The notes under the pieces: generated by a model
What the model was told of the DNA's origin: nothing
The model's database searches: none
What the model saw: the letters and a program-made list of their open reading frames with translations, nothing else
Shown here: positions 44,750 to 54,541 of the stretch, piece by piece
How positions within the stretch are numbered: position 1 is the first letter of the stretch
Layout of the letters: each line of letters begins with the position of its first letter
NCBI RefSeq assembly: GCF_029210395.1
Contig: NZ_JARGDP010000012.1
Location: 1 to 60,262 of the forward strand
Source of the DNA: Petrocella sp. FN5
GTDB lineage: Bacteria > Bacillota > Clostridia > Lachnospirales > Vallitaleaceae
DNA length: 60,262 nt
Direction: 5' to 3'
Translations under genes and position numbers: made by a program

Positions 44750-45826
44750 TTAAGACCTCTTTTCCACCGTTTCGACTTCAATCATCTGTCGCATGCGTTT
44801 TTCTATCAGATCATGGTCATATTGACGTTGGTTATGGTTGTGAAATCGATTACTGGCTTTTGCAGCTACGTCTTTTTTTGCAGATTTTTTATCGACTTGG
44901 CCTGATTTATACTGTATATCCAATTCTTTAACAGCATTAATGGATTTTGCACCTTTGTTTTGCCAGTTGGTTAAAATTGTATCCACATATTTGAGCTCAG
45001 GTTTATTAATAGCCTCAATGGTTTTTTCGCAGGCGATTTCAATAACTTCGATTGCAAAATTATATTCAACCAGCCATTTTTCCATTAGTTTTGTCTGAGC
45101 CGGTGTGGGGTTACGACTTGATAAACCTAAGGCTTTGAAGATTTTGTAATAGTTCTTATTGAAGTTCTCCGTTAAGTCTTTGGCCTGCTTTACATTTCGT
45201 ATGCCCTTATCGGACCAGTCCATAGCCACTTTTTCTATGTAATTCATATGACGATGATCGTTGGATGCACAATATTCAATCAAATATTCTACAACTTCTA
45301 TAGTTAAACCTAGCCAATCCATAAAACCAACTAAGATATTTACATCAACCTGTGTTAATTGCTTGCCCAAATATTTTTCGGTAATATAAATAAGCTGTTG
45401 AAATTCTGATTGACCGGCTATAACGGCAATCTCTTCCATGGTGTATTCCGGTCTCTCATAGAGCTTTGGCTTTGGAGTATTGGCTTTATTCTTTCCGGTT
45501 TTATTGGAAGCGATAACTGTATCTTCTGTCTTTTCAAGACTTAATAAACCGATAGAGGTAATCTGATCATCTTCGTACTGAACTTCAATGACTTTAAGTT
45601 CGTCCCAGTAATTAATAGCACGAATGACATCGGATTCTATAAGATGTAACTGCTTTGCGATTTGTTTTGTCGTAAAAGCACATTGATTGCTACAAATCAG
45701 CCTAAGCAAATACAAATAGACTTTCACATAGTCCCCGTTGGATTTAGGCATATAATGATCAATAAATAGGTTATTTATGAGCGTGTGTTGATGAATGTTT
45801 TGAGATTGTAAATTTATTTGACTCAT
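44750..45826 (-). CDS. DnaD-like replication initiation protein
   Basis: A 358-residue primosome protein. The N-terminal part is a winged helix (FTTKQIAKQLHLIESDVIRA), and two tandem DnaD C-terminal (DnaB_2) domains follow, each ending with a Tyr..Trp..Gly motif: YIEKVAMDWSDKGI and YVDTILTNWQNKGA. With the DnaI-like partner it should help open the origin and load helicase. The chosen ATG has AAAGGG upstream. The gene lies behind a cluster of DnaA boxes, which suggests that DnaA controls its expression. Confidence 0.9.
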   Translation of the reverse strand: MSQINLQSQNIHQHTLINNLFIDHYMPKSNGDYVKVYLYLLRLICSNQCAFTTKQIAKQLHLIESDVIRAINYWDELKVIEVQYEDDQITSIGLLSLEKTEDTVIASNKTGKNKANTPKPKLYERPEYTMEEIAVIAGQSEFQQLIYITEKYLGKQLTQVDVNILVGFMDWLGLTIEVVEYLIEYCASNDHRHMNYIEKVAMDWSDKGIRNVKQAKDLTENFNKNYYKIFKALGLSSRNPTPAQTKLMEKWLVEYNFAIEVIEIACEKTIEAINKPELKYVDTILTNWQNKGAKSINAVKELDIQYKSGQVDKKSAKKDVAAKASNRFHNHNQRQYDHDLIEKRMRQMIEVETVEKRS

Positions 45827-45865
45827 ATGAACCCTTTCCCACATTATGTAAACCATTACCATCCA

Positions 45866-46211
45866 TGTGTATAACTTTATATTTATTATACCATCATAGC
45901 ATATACTATACGATGGGAAGTATAATGATATAGAACTATGGGCTATAAGTCAAGAGGAAATAGGAAAAAAATATGAGAAAGCCCTATAAATAAAGGCTTT
46001 CTTCAGAAGACCTATCGATTGGCTAATAAATGTGTAAAGTGTGGATAAGATGGTGTATAACATTATCTACATGGATAAGATGGCTATAAATGGCGGCTAA
46101 ACCCAGTGAAATAAAGGTGTTCAGGTATCGCAATAATATACGTTATGTAAACCAGTTATACACGTCTGTTTTTGTACGATATGTGAACAAGTCTGTGGAT
46201 AATGTGGAAAA
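45866..46211. promoter_or_regulatory. DnaA-box cluster upstream of the dnaD-dnaI operon
   Basis: Three perfect TTATNCACA boxes occur here, all in the same direction: TGTGTATAA (45866-45874), TGTGGATAA (46040-46048) and TGTGGATAA (46194-46202). At least four single-mismatch boxes lie between or beside them (46052-46060, 46063-46071, 46156-46164, 46203-46211). A 12-base direct repeat TGGATAAGATGG recurs at 46042 and 46072. One such box is expected about once in 33 kb by chance. The region fills the 385 bp between murC and the DnaD-like gene, so it is either a DnaA-controlled promoter or a DnaA-binding locus affecting replication. Confidence 0.75.
45885..45893 (-). promoter_or_regulatory. Extended -10 promoter of the dnaD-dnaI operon
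   Basis: On the minus strand TGGTATAAT is a perfect TGn-extended -10 box. The expected transcription start falls about 45878, so the perfect DnaA box at 45866-45874 lies just downstream, where bound DnaA would block transcription. No good -35 box is seen. Confidence 0.55.
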
Positions 46212-47597
46212 CTATGAATCTAGTAGGTATTCGCCTAACAAATACACGTCTCCGGCGCCCATAGTTATCAACAGGTCATTTGGGATACAATGGGTCAAAA
46301 TATGGTAGCTGATTTCATCGAAAGAAGAAAAATATTCACAAGGTGTACCATAGGCCAAAATTCTAGATTGTATATCCCGTGCATGAATGTCACCAAAATC
46401 CGCTTCACGACCTGCAGAATAGATGTCCATTAAGATGACGTGGTCAGCTAAACTTAAAGACTTTGCAAAATCGTCTAAAAAAGCTTTTGTTCTAGTGAAA
46501 GTATGAGGCTGAAAGACAATCCAAAGCTTGTTGAAATCCATATTAGCGGTTGATTTTATTGTGGCTTCTATCTCGGTGGGATGGTGTGCGTAATCATCTA
46601 CAATATGTACACCTCCAAGAGAGCCTTTGTATTGGAAACGGCGATGGGTACCGGTGAAAGCACAAAGGCCTAAAGCTATGGAGGCCAAGTCAATATTAAG
46701 TTCCACAGCGGTTGCAATGGCAGCAAGTGCATTGCTGATGTTGTGATCACCAGGTACGGACAATTGGAATCGACCAATAGACTGATTTTTATAGATGACA
46801 TCAAAGGCGCCGTGACCAAGTGAGTTATACACAATATTGGTGCCATAAAAATCACAGTTTGCATTGGTCAAGCTATATGTAGTGATTTTTTTTGTTGTTT
46901 CCCTTAGTATAAGGTGTGCATCCTTGATGTCGGCATTGATAACAATGCTACCATCTGTTTTTGTATTCTCTAAAAAAGTGTGAAATGAATCATGAATATG
47001 ATGGATATCTCTAAAATAATCCATATGATCTTCTTCTACATTCAGTATAACGGATATTTTTGGGAAAAAATGATGAAAGCTATCAAAATATTCGCAGGCT
47101 TCTGTTACAATAAATGGTGATTTACCTACGGCCACATTGCCACCTATTAATGGCAATATACCGCCAACCATAACCGTTGGTTCGGTCTGGGCGGATGTTA
47201 GAATATGCGCTATCATAGAGGTGGTGGTGGTTTTACCATGTGTACCGGATACAGCAATACTATTTTCATAACCGTCCATAACCTGACCCAGCAAAGTACC
47301 ACGATCTATGATGGGTATGTCCATTTTGTTAGCTTTTTCAATTTCAGGATTGTCTAATTTAATAGCTACAGTGTAGACAATCAAGTCGATGTCAGAGGTT
47401 ATATGATCTTGGTGATGTCCTTTATAAATATGTGCACCCATGGTTGTCAACTTTTTTATAGAGCCATTGTTACCGATGTCAGAACCGGTTACTCTAAAGC
47501 CACGATTAAGCAACAACTGAGCCAATGCGCTCATGCTAATACCACCGATGCCTATGAAATGAACATGTATGGGTGTTTCAAGGTTGATTTTATACAT
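46212..47597 (-). CDS. murC: UDP-N-acetylmuramate--L-alanine ligase
   Basis: A 461-residue Mur ligase that adds L-alanine to UDP-MurNAc in peptidoglycan precursor synthesis. VHFIGIGGISMSALAQLL is the nucleotide-sugar domain, VSGTHGKTTTTSMIAH the ATP loop, and IVDDYAHHPTEIEATI the conserved MurC segment. AAGGAG lies 7 bases before the ATG; a longer in-frame start has no ribosome site. It is divergent from purR and is followed by the DnaA-box region. Confidence 0.96.
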   Translation of the reverse strand: MYKINLETPIHVHFIGIGGISMSALAQLLLNRGFRVTGSDIGNNGSIKKLTTMGAHIYKGHHQDHITSDIDLIVYTVAIKLDNPEIEKANKMDIPIIDRGTLLGQVMDGYENSIAVSGTHGKTTTTSMIAHILTSAQTEPTVMVGGILPLIGGNVAVGKSPFIVTEACEYFDSFHHFFPKISVILNVEEDHMDYFRDIHHIHDSFHTFLENTKTDGSIVINADIKDAHLILRETTKKITTYSLTNANCDFYGTNIVYNSLGHGAFDVIYKNQSIGRFQLSVPGDHNISNALAAIATAVELNIDLASIALGLCAFTGTHRRFQYKGSLGGVHIVDDYAHHPTEIEATIKSTANMDFNKLWIVFQPHTFTRTKAFLDDFAKSLSLADHVILMDIYSAGREADFGDIHARDIQSRILAYGTPCEYFSSFDEISYHILTHCIPNDLLITMGAGDVYLLGEYLLDS

Positions 47598-47687
47598 TTT
47601 TATCTCCTTAAGAATCTGTAGGAATTCAATTAACAATCGATTAGATTCTTCTATATTATACATTCTTTTTATGAAATATGAAAGAGT

Positions 47688-47721
47688 CGAATATTTCGAA
47701 GAAAAGGACTTATAATATTCG
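47688..47721. promoter_or_regulatory. Likely PurBox pair before purR
   Basis: CGAATATT (47688-47695) and its inverse AATATTCG (47714-47721) are separated by 18 bases and overlap a TATAAT box at 47711-47716. PurR-type repressors bind two inverted CGAAC..T boxes spaced about 16-17 bases. The match is imperfect (T in place of C at one position in both boxes), so autoregulation of purR is probable but unproven. Confidence 0.5.
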
Positions 47722-47835
47722 GAGATGTAAGTTATAATATGGTTAAAGTGTTAAAATCAAGCTTCTCTAGATACACATATGAGACATAGCTTTAATACCT
47801 TAGCCTATAGAGAGAATAGAACTAGAGGAATAGTG

Positions 47836-48657
47836 ATGAATAATAAAATAAGCAAGACAGAGCGTATAGCTTTGATTACAAAAACTTTAATAGAAAATCC
47901 ATCTCAGATATTTACACTAAACTATTTTTCAGAGATGCTAGACCATGCCAAGTCAACATTAAGTGAAGACATAAAAAGTATTGAAACATCCTTTGAAAAA
48001 CACCATTTGGGTAAGATATATTCCATATCCGGAGCAGCAGGAGGGGTATACTATTTACCAATTGCTAACAAAGAATTTGTTCATAAAGTACAAATGGATT
48101 TATGCAATAAGTTATCAGAAACCAGTAGAATTATACCTGGTGGTTATTTGTATATGAATGATCTCTTATACGATCCTTCATGGTTGGAAAAGATAGCCCT
48201 ATGTATAATTGCTTATTATGAAAGTGCTTCAATTGACTATGTTGTGACCATTGAAACAAAGGGTATACCTTTGGCTTTGGCGGTGGCTAGAATCCTAAAC
48301 AAGCCAATAGTAGTTATTAGAAAATCAGCAAGATTAACAGAAGGTACGACCTTACAAATGAACTATGTAACCGGATCGAAACAAAACATAAAAACCATGT
48401 CTATGCCAATAAAATCTATTAGGAGAGGTGCGAATGTTCTATTTGTAGATGATTTTATGAAGGCGGGTGGAACGGCAAAAGGTGTTGTGGATTTTATGAA
48501 GGAGTTTGAAGCTAAGGTGGTTGGAGTTGCGGTTATGATGTCCACTATTACATCTGACGAAAAACTGGTTCAGTCTTATTATTCCTTAATCGATTTTAAG
48601 GGTATTGATGAAAAAAACAAAATCATACATATGACCCCCTCCAATATGAAGAAATAA
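47836..48657 (+). CDS. purR: Purine operon repressor
   Basis: A 273-residue repressor of the Bacillus type. A winged helix at the N-terminus (IFTLNYFSEMLDHAKSTLSE) is joined to a phosphoribosyltransferase-like domain with the PRPP-binding loop VLFVDDFMKAGGTAKG. PRPP lowers DNA binding, so purine genes are turned on when PRPP is high. The ATG has AGAGGA upstream; the earlier in-frame ATG lacks a ribosome site. It is divergent from murC and ends before a terminator. Confidence 0.95.
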   Translation: MNNKISKTERIALITKTLIENPSQIFTLNYFSEMLDHAKSTLSEDIKSIETSFEKHHLGKIYSISGAAGGVYYLPIANKEFVHKVQMDLCNKLSETSRIIPGGYLYMNDLLYDPSWLEKIALCIIAYYESASIDYVVTIETKGIPLALAVARILNKPIVVIRKSARLTEGTTLQMNYVTGSKQNIKTMSMPIKSIRRGANVLFVDDFMKAGGTAKGVVDFMKEFEAKVVGVAVMMSTITSDEKLVQSYYSLIDFKGIDEKNKIIHMTPSNMKK

Positions 48658-48687
48658 ATACTTACTATGTTTTAGCTTTTTAAATAC

Positions 48688-48741
48688 GCCCCTAGTAATA
48701 GACAGTTGATGGAAGACTGCAATTACTAAGAGGGGCTTTTT
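48688..48741 (+). terminator. Rho-independent terminator after purR
   Basis: GCCCCTAGTAAT pairs with ATTACT..AGGGGC across a 22-base loop, followed by five Ts. Confidence 0.8.
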
Positions 48742-48874
48742 GTGTTTTGAGAGCACAAGATATTGTATAAAAATAAACAGTAAGTTAACCGATTTTATAA
48801 CAAGTTGTCTGTAAAATTAGGAGCCAAAATATAAAAAATATGATATCATATAGCCATAAGAAGGGAGGCGTATT

Positions 48875-50152
48875 ATGAGAAAAAAAGAAATTGTTGCCAT
48901 GTTATTGGCCGGTGGTCAAGGCAGTCGATTAGGTGTGTTAACGTCCCATGTTGCAAAGCCGGCAGTATCCTTTGGTGGTAAATATAGAATTATTGATTTT
49001 ACACTAAGTAACTGTATTAATTCTGGGATTGATACGGTTGGGGTATTGACTCAATACCAACCATTATTATTGAACCAGCATATTGGTATTGGCATACCTT
49101 GGGATTTGGATAAGAATTTTGGAGGTGTCACCATTTTACCACCATTTGTAAGCAAGGATAACAACGCTTGGTATACCGGTACGGCAAATGCTGTATATCA
49201 GAACATTCCATATATTGACTATTATAATCCGGAATATATATTAATTCTTTCAGGGGATCATATTTATAAAATGGATTATGAAATGATGTTAAACTACCAT
49301 AAGAAGAAAAAAGCGGATGTAACTATTGCTGTCTATAGAGTGCCTATAGAGGATGCCCATCGATTTGGTCTGGTGAAAACAGAAGAAGATGGTAAAATCT
49401 ACGATTTTGAAGAAAAACCTCCAAACCCAACCAGTGATTTGGCTTCCATGGGTATATACATATTCGAGTGGAAAGCTTTTAGACAAGCCCTTATTTTATC
49501 TGAGGAAAGTTATGAAGACAGTGACTTCGGGAAGCATATATTGCCTTATATGTTAAGTAAAAACTTTAATCTTTATGCTTACGAGTTTGATGGTTTCTGG
49601 AAAGACGTGGGTACCTTAGAAGCTTATTGGGATGCCAATATGCAATTGATTGATCTGGTTCCTGAGTTTAATCTTTATGAGTCCTATTGGAAAATCTATA
49701 CCAAAAATGAAGTACAACCACCACAATTTATTGGTCAAGGCGCCAGTGTGGAAATGTGCATATTAGGTGAAGGCGCCGAAATATATGGTCATGTTTACAA
49801 TTCTGTCATTGGTTCTAATGTCATCATCGAGAAAGACGCAATCATTCGAGATTCAATTATTATGAACAGTGCGATAATAGGCGAAGGTGTTCAGATATAT
49901 AAAAGCATTATTGCTGAAAAAGCACTAATTGGCGCTCATACAAAAATAGGTATGGGCGAGGATGTTATAAATGAGGAACAACCTCATATCTATTACTCAG
50001 GTATTTCTGTTGTTGGTGAGAAGACAGTCATACCTCCTAATGTTGAAATTGGTAAGAATTGTGCAATTGATGGTCCTGTGACCAAGTCTTCTTTTATTGA
50101 CAATAAACTGGCCAGTGGTAAGAATCTAATTATAGGGGAGGGTTCAGATTGA
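48875..50152 (+). CDS. glgC: Glucose-1-phosphate adenylyltransferase, catalytic subunit
   Basis: A 425-residue ADP-glucose pyrophosphorylase, first step of glycogen synthesis. It has [20 protein letters not shown] at the nucleotide site, [10 protein letters not shown] with the catalytic Asp, DFEEKP, and a left-handed beta-helix tail (hexapeptide repeats). GGGAGG precedes the ATG. It overlaps glgD by 4 bases. GlgC/GlgD heteromers are typical of Gram-positive bacteria. Confidence 0.96.
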   Translation: MRKKEIVAMLLAGGQGSRLGVLTSHVAKPAVSFGGKYRIIDFTLSNCINSGIDTVGVLTQYQPLLLNQHIGIGIPWDLDKNFGGVTILPPFVSKDNNAWYTGTANAVYQNIPYIDYYNPEYILILSGDHIYKMDYEMMLNYHKKKKADVTIAVYRVPIEDAHRFGLVKTEEDGKIYDFEEKPPNPTSDLASMGIYIFEWKAFRQALILSEESYEDSDFGKHILPYMLSKNFNLYAYEFDGFWKDVGTLEAYWDANMQLIDLVPEFNLYESYWKIYTKNEVQPPQFIGQGASVEMCILGEGAEIYGHVYNSVIGSNVIIEKDAIIRDSIIMNSAIIGEGVQIYKSIIAEKALIGAHTKIGMGEDVINEEQPHIYYSGISVVGEKTVIPPNVEIGKNCAIDGPVTKSSFIDNKLASGKNLIIGEGSD

Positions 50153-51267
50153 GAGCGTTGGGTATTATATTAGCAGGTGGAAAAAATGAGAGATTAAAAG
50201 ATCTATCTACAAATAGGGCGTTGGCTGCGATGCCCGTTGCCGGTAGCTATCGTTCAATTGATTTTGCATTAAGTAATATGACCAATTCAGGGGTAAGCAA
50301 AGTGGCAGTTGTGACCCAATATAATTCAAGATCCCTCATCGAGCATCTAAGCTCTTCAAAGTGGTGGGATTTTGGTCGTAAGCATGGTGGTTTACATGTT
50401 TTTACGCCTTACATGACCAATGAAAATAGTTTTTGGTACCGAGGTACGGCAGATGCCATCTATCAGAATCTAAGCTACCTTAAAAATAGCCATGAGCCCT
50501 ATGCCATCATTGCCCAAGGGGATGGTGTTGTTAAGGTTGATTATAGTAAAGTCTTACAATACCATATAGAAAAAAGAGCCGATATTACGATGGTTTGTTA
50601 TGAAGAGAAAAACAAGCGTGAGCTGAATAGGTTCGGTATTGCGACGGTAGATCAGGATAATCGAATTATTGAATTTGAGGAAAAGCCTATTGAGCCAGAA
50701 GGGAACCTAGTTTCAACGGGTATGTATATTATTCGTCGAAGGTTGCTAATTGAATTAATTGAAAGTTGTGCAAAAGAAGAACGCCATGATTTTGTAAGTG
50801 ATGTCATTGTACGCTATAGGAAACAAAAGAAGATTTATGCCTATATCCATGAGGGTTACTGGAGAAGTATTGCAAGTCTAGAATCTTATTTTGAAACGAA
50901 TATGGATTTTTTGGACAAGTCCATACGAGATGATTTTTTCAGGAAAACACCGAATATCATGTCTAAAGTAGAAGATGAACCTCCGGTAAAAATAAACTAT
51001 GGATCTACGGTTTCAAATAGCTTATGCTCTAGTGGGAGTATTATTAATGGTAATATTGAGGACTCAATTCTTTTTAGGAAAGTTTTTATAGGTAATAATT
51101 CAGTGGTTAAAAATGCCATAATTCTTAATGATACCTACATTGGAGATCATTGTCATATTGAAAATGCCATTATTGATAGTCACTGCAACCTTGAGGAAGG
51201 TACTGTAGTCAAAGGTAAAGAAAACGAAATTATTATTATAAAAACCAAGGATAGTTCCTATAAATAA
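50149..51267 (+). CDS. glgD: Glucose-1-phosphate adenylyltransferase, GlgD subunit
   Basis: A 372-residue paralogue that associates with GlgC and raises its activity. [20 protein letters not shown] is changed relative to the catalytic GlgC motif and [11 protein letters not shown] replaces [10 protein letters not shown], in keeping with a mainly regulatory role. It starts with TTG overlapping the glgC stop (TTGA), with AGGGGAGGG just upstream. No other glycogen genes are in the window. Confidence 0.95.
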   Translation: MRALGIILAGGKNERLKDLSTNRALAAMPVAGSYRSIDFALSNMTNSGVSKVAVVTQYNSRSLIEHLSSSKWWDFGRKHGGLHVFTPYMTNENSFWYRGTADAIYQNLSYLKNSHEPYAIIAQGDGVVKVDYSKVLQYHIEKRADITMVCYEEKNKRELNRFGIATVDQDNRIIEFEEKPIEPEGNLVSTGMYIIRRRLLIELIESCAKEERHDFVSDVIVRYRKQKKIYAYIHEGYWRSIASLESYFETNMDFLDKSIRDDFFRKTPNIMSKVEDEPPVKINYGSTVSNSLCSSGSIINGNIEDSILFRKVFIGNNSVVKNAIILNDTYIGDHCHIENAIIDSHCNLEEGTVVKGKENEIIIIKTKDSSYK

Positions 51268-51278
51268 AATACAAGGAT

Positions 51279-51300
51279 GGTTAAAGTGTCAAAACAAGTT
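51279..51300 (+). repeat. One-sided remnant resembling the MITE end
   Basis: GGTTAAAGTGTCAAAACAAG resembles the end GGTTAAAGGGTCAAAACTAAG of the element at 28920 and 37770. The opposite end is not found, so this is a decayed copy at best. A looser match (GGTTAAAGTGTTAAAATCAAG) occurs at 47740. Confidence 0.35.
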
Positions 51301-51350
51301 AAATCAATAAATTTCATGGAATATGGCTCTAAAGGCGTGATGAAAAAGAG

Positions 51351-51379
51351 TTGTCATCCTATTGATAATATACTATAAT
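51351..51379 (+). promoter_or_regulatory. Strong sigma-A-type promoter of spoVG
   Basis: TTGTCA (51351-51356) and a perfect TATAAT (51374-51379) are exactly 17 bases apart. The leader to the spoVG ATG is about 145 bases. In Bacillus spoVG depends on sigma-H; here a vegetative promoter is what the sequence shows. Confidence 0.7.
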
Positions 51380-51532
51380 AATTGTAGTGGTGATTTTACA
51401 GAGTAATGGCCTTTAATGCTAATATTTTCCTGCAATAAGGGGACGAGATAGATATATGTATGATATTAGTATTAGGAGCAAAGTGGACAGTTAGTTACTT
51501 ATAGTCAGAGCTACTTATGGAAAGGGGTACAT

Positions 51533-51829
51533 ATGGAGATTACAGATGTAAGAGTAAGAAAAATTACTAAAGAGGGAAAAATGAAAGCAGTGGTATCGGT
51601 TACCTTTGATAATGAATTTGTTGTACATGATATCAAAGTAATCGAAGGAGAAAAAGGTCTGTTCATTGCAATGCCAAGTAGAAAAGCCTTAGATGGAGAG
51701 TTTAGAGATATTGCGCATCCCATTAACTCCATCACACGGGATAGAATTCAAAAGTCAATACTTGAAAAGTACGAAACGATTTCTTTGGATGAAGGCGAAG
51801 TATACGAAGAAATGGCTGAAATGGAATGA
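51533..51829 (+). CDS. spoVG: SpoVG, RNA-binding regulatory protein
   Basis: A 98-residue protein with the complete SpoVG sequence pattern: [11 protein letters not shown] at the start, [20 protein letters not shown] in the middle. SpoVG binds RNA and DNA and affects septum formation, sporulation and gene expression. AAAGGGG precedes the ATG. The order spoVG-glmU-prs is widely conserved in Firmicutes. A terminator follows, so it is probably a separate transcript. Confidence 0.97.
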   Translation: MEITDVRVRKITKEGKMKAVVSVTFDNEFVVHDIKVIEGEKGLFIAMPSRKALDGEFRDIAHPINSITRDRIQKSILEKYETISLDEGEVYEEMAEME

Positions 51830-51835
51830 TTTTTG

Positions 51836-51862
51836 GCACTTCTATCTAGAAGTGCTTTTTTA
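51836..51862 (+). terminator. Rho-independent terminator after spoVG
   Basis: GCACTTCTA pairs with TAGAAGTGC around a 2-base loop and six Ts follow. Confidence 0.85.
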
Positions 51863-51952
51863 TTGAGTTATTCCTTGAACATATATAATATCTAGTGTAA
51901 AATGTACCACGGACAGTATTAATTTTATGTTAAGTTGAAAGAGGTGTCTTCA

Positions 51953-53314
51953 TTGTCAAAAGTACAGGCCATCATTTTGGCTGCCGGTGGCGGAACCAGA
52001 ATGAAATCTAATAAACCAAAAGTCATTCATGAAATTCTAAAAAAAACATTAGTGGACTATGTCATTGAATCGGCTAAAGAAGCAAGTATAGAAGATGTGT
52101 GTGTGGTAGTAGGACATCAAAGTGAGGTTGTTGAAGCGGCCATATCTCATGAAGTGGTGTATGCTAAGCAGACAGAACTACTTGGGACAGGTCATGCGGT
52201 TATGATGGCAGAAGATTTCTTGGATGTTGAGGGAAAGACTTTGGTTTTATTTGGTGATACGCCCTTAATTACAAGTGATACATTGAAGGCGATGATAGAG
52301 CATTGTGAGACAACTAAGAGTGATGTTGTCGTTTTATCTACGAGGGTAGAAAACCCTAGCGGTTATGGGCGAATTATAAGGGACGAAGATGGACAGTTTC
52401 TTAAGAGTGTGGAACACAAAGATGCATCAGAGCAGGAAAAAATGGTGTGTGAAATCAATTCAGGCATGTACTGCTTTGACTCGAAAGCGCTTAAAAGCGC
52501 ATTGAGTCAGTTAACCAATGATAATGCTCAAGGTGAATACTACCTTCCGGACACCATGAAGATTATTATGGATATGGGTGGCAAGGTGGAAGTATTGGTC
52601 ACGGAAGAAAGCGATGAGATTCTAGGAATCAATACAAAAGTACAATTAGCTGAAGCCGGTTTGATTATGCAAAGACGTATTAATGAGAGATTGATGCTTG
52701 AGGGTGTCATTATGGTACACCCTGATCAGTGCTATATTAGTAAAAATGCTGTTATTGGTTTGGATACTGAGATTTATCCCAATACTTTTATAGAAGGTCA
52801 TACAAAAATTGGCGAAGGGTGTATAATTGGACCTAACACTAAAATAGTGGACTGCGAGCTTGGAGACCGAGTTCATATTGAACAGTCTACAGCATTGATG
52901 AGCAAGATTAGTCATGATACCACTGTTGGACCGTATGCATACATACGTCCAAATTCAAATATAGGTCAAAATATAAAAATAGGTGATTTCGTAGAAATCA
53001 AAAACGCAAGCATTGGTGACGGGACGAAAGTATCTCATCTTACGTATATTGGAGATGCGGATGTTGGAAAGAACGTCAACTTTGGATGTGGGACCGTAGT
53101 GGTGAACTACGATGGACAGAAAAAATATAGAACGACAATCGAGGACGAAGCATTCATAGGTTGTAATACGAACCTTGTCTCTCCTGTCACTGTACATCAC
53201 AGAGCTTACACAGCTGCTGGATCGACAATAACCCATGATGTACCGGAATCCGCACTAGGTATAGCAAGAACAAGGCAAACAAACATTGAGGATTGGGCTA
53301 AGAGAAACAGATAA
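51953..53314 (+). CDS. glmU: Bifunctional GlmU (acetyltransferase/uridyltransferase)
   Basis: A 453-residue enzyme making UDP-N-acetylglucosamine for peptidoglycan. The N-terminal pyrophosphorylase begins VQAIILAAGGGTRMKSNKPK; the C-terminal beta-helix acetyltransferase holds YIRPNSNIGQNIKIGDFVEI and TVVVNYDGQKKYRT. The likely start is a TTG with GAGGTG 6 bases upstream. Together with spoVG and prs it forms the conserved housekeeping neighbourhood. Confidence 0.96.
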   Translation: MSKVQAIILAAGGGTRMKSNKPKVIHEILKKTLVDYVIESAKEASIEDVCVVVGHQSEVVEAAISHEVVYAKQTELLGTGHAVMMAEDFLDVEGKTLVLFGDTPLITSDTLKAMIEHCETTKSDVVVLSTRVENPSGYGRIIRDEDGQFLKSVEHKDASEQEKMVCEINSGMYCFDSKALKSALSQLTNDNAQGEYYLPDTMKIIMDMGGKVEVLVTEESDEILGINTKVQLAEAGLIMQRRINERLMLEGVIMVHPDQCYISKNAVIGLDTEIYPNTFIEGHTKIGEGCIIGPNTKIVDCELGDRVHIEQSTALMSKISHDTTVGPYAYIRPNSNIGQNIKIGDFVEIKNASIGDGTKVSHLTYIGDADVGKNVNFGCGTVVVNYDGQKKYRTTIEDEAFIGCNTNLVSPVTVHHRAYTAAGSTITHDVPESALGIARTRQTNIEDWAKRNR

Positions 53315-53344
53315 CGTGAATGCATGAACCTAGGAGGAAGACGA

Positions 53345-54310
53345 ATGACCAGTGTAATCAGAAACAATGATGGCATTAAAGTTTTTTCAGGAGGCGCAAA
53401 CCAAGAACTGGCAATCAACATAGCTAAATCATTAGGAACAGAATTATCCATTGCAGAGGTTGGCAAATTTAGCGATGGTGAATCTTATGTAAAAATCGGG
53501 GAAATGGTAAGGGGTGTTGACTGCTTCATTATTCAACCCACATCATTCCCAGTCAATGACACTTTGATGGAAACACTTATTATGATTGACGCCTTAAGAA
53601 GAGCATCAGCCGGTCGTATTACGGCGGTTATGCCTTATTATGGCTATGCAAGACAAGATCGTAAGGCAAGGGCTAGAGATCCTATCACAGCACGTTTGGT
53701 AGCGGATATGCTACAGATTGCAGGTTGTGATCGTGTTTTAACAATGGATCTCCATTGTGCGCAGATACAAGGATTCTTCACGATACCTGTGGATCATATG
53801 TTAGGTAATCCTCTTCTAATTAAGTATTATAGAGAAAAGTTCCAAGATAAGAAAGAAAACTTGGTTATTTGCTCACCGGATATCGGATCAGTCAAGCGTT
53901 CCAGAAGCTTCGCTGAAGCCCTCGATGTACCGATTGCCATTATTGATAAGCGTAGACCGGAAGACAATGTAAGTGAGGTCATGCACATCATTGGTGATGT
54001 AAAAGGTAAGAATGTTATTTTGGTTGATGATATGATTGATACTGCCGGTACGATTTGCAATGCGGCTAATGCCCTAAGTGATCAAGGTGCAATCGAGATA
54101 TACGCTTGTTGTACACACCCTGTTTTATCCGGACCGGCGATAGAAAGAATTACGAAGTCAGCGATTAAAGAACTGCTTGTTCTTGATACAATTGCTTTGC
54201 CGGAGGGTAAAAAGACGGATAAGATTAAGCAGTTGTCGGTGGCAGATATATTGGCGGATGCGATATCAAGGATTCATCACAATGAGTCTGTTTCTAAGCT
54301 CTTTGTATAA
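53345..54310 (+). CDS. prs: Ribose-phosphate pyrophosphokinase
   Basis: A 321-residue enzyme making PRPP from ribose 5-phosphate and ATP. Conserved segments are [39 protein letters not shown] and the PRPP loop [19 protein letters not shown] precedes the chosen ATG; an upstream ATG at 53324 would swallow that site. PRPP is also the effector of the PurR repressor encoded in this window. A terminator follows. Confidence 0.97.
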   Translation: MTSVIRNNDGIKVFSGGANQELAINIAKSLGTELSIAEVGKFSDGESYVKIGEMVRGVDCFIIQPTSFPVNDTLMETLIMIDALRRASAGRITAVMPYYGYARQDRKARARDPITARLVADMLQIAGCDRVLTMDLHCAQIQGFFTIPVDHMLGNPLLIKYYREKFQDKKENLVICSPDIGSVKRSRSFAEALDVPIAIIDKRRPEDNVSEVMHIIGDVKGKNVILVDDMIDTAGTICNAANALSDQGAIEIYACCTHPVLSGPAIERITKSAIKELLVLDTIALPEGKKTDKIKQLSVADILADAISRIHHNESVSKLFV

Positions 54311-54320
54311 GTAGATTATG

Positions 54321-54357
54321 AGGTCTCTAAGTGGATAAAGCTTAGAGGCTTTTTTTA
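54321..54357 (+). terminator. Rho-independent terminator after prs
   Basis: TCTCTAAGT and GCTTAGAGGC pair around a short loop, followed by seven Ts. Confidence 0.85.
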
Positions 54358-54382
54358 GTGGGGAAAAAGAGTGTTATAAATA

Positions 54383-54522
54383 GGTCCCATGAAAACCCTT
54401 CCACAGTGTGTATGATTACGGTCTCCGATTGGTGCATCCATGCACCAAAAGTCGACGGTCAGCATCCATGCTGACAAACGCCATCACACACACTGCTCTA
54501 GGAACTTCATGGTCGGTGTTGG
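54383..54522 (-). repeat. Structured dispersed element, copy 2
   Basis: The reverse complement is about 93% identical to 21190-21330. Its stems are fully paired: CAGTGTGTATGAT (54404-54416) with ATCACACACACTG (54483-54495), hairpins at GGTGCATCCATGCACC and GTCAGCATCCATGCTGAC, and outer CCATGAA/TTCATGG. At the covarying position it has G-C (54410/54489) where copy 1 has A-T. If the element is an RNA it would be read from the minus strand here, opposite to both neighbouring genes. Confidence 0.8.
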
Positions 54523-54541
54523 TATGGCGGTAATATAGGAA

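Noticed and set aside
45866-46211. Chromosomal origin of replication
   Set aside because: The DnaA boxes are convincing, but dnaA and dnaN are not adjacent and no clear unwinding element is seen, so I call it a DnaA-box cluster only.
46090-46308. 72-codon plus-strand frame between murC and the DnaD-like gene
   Set aside because: It overlaps the murC 3' end and the DnaA-box cluster, has no ribosome site and an unremarkable sequence.
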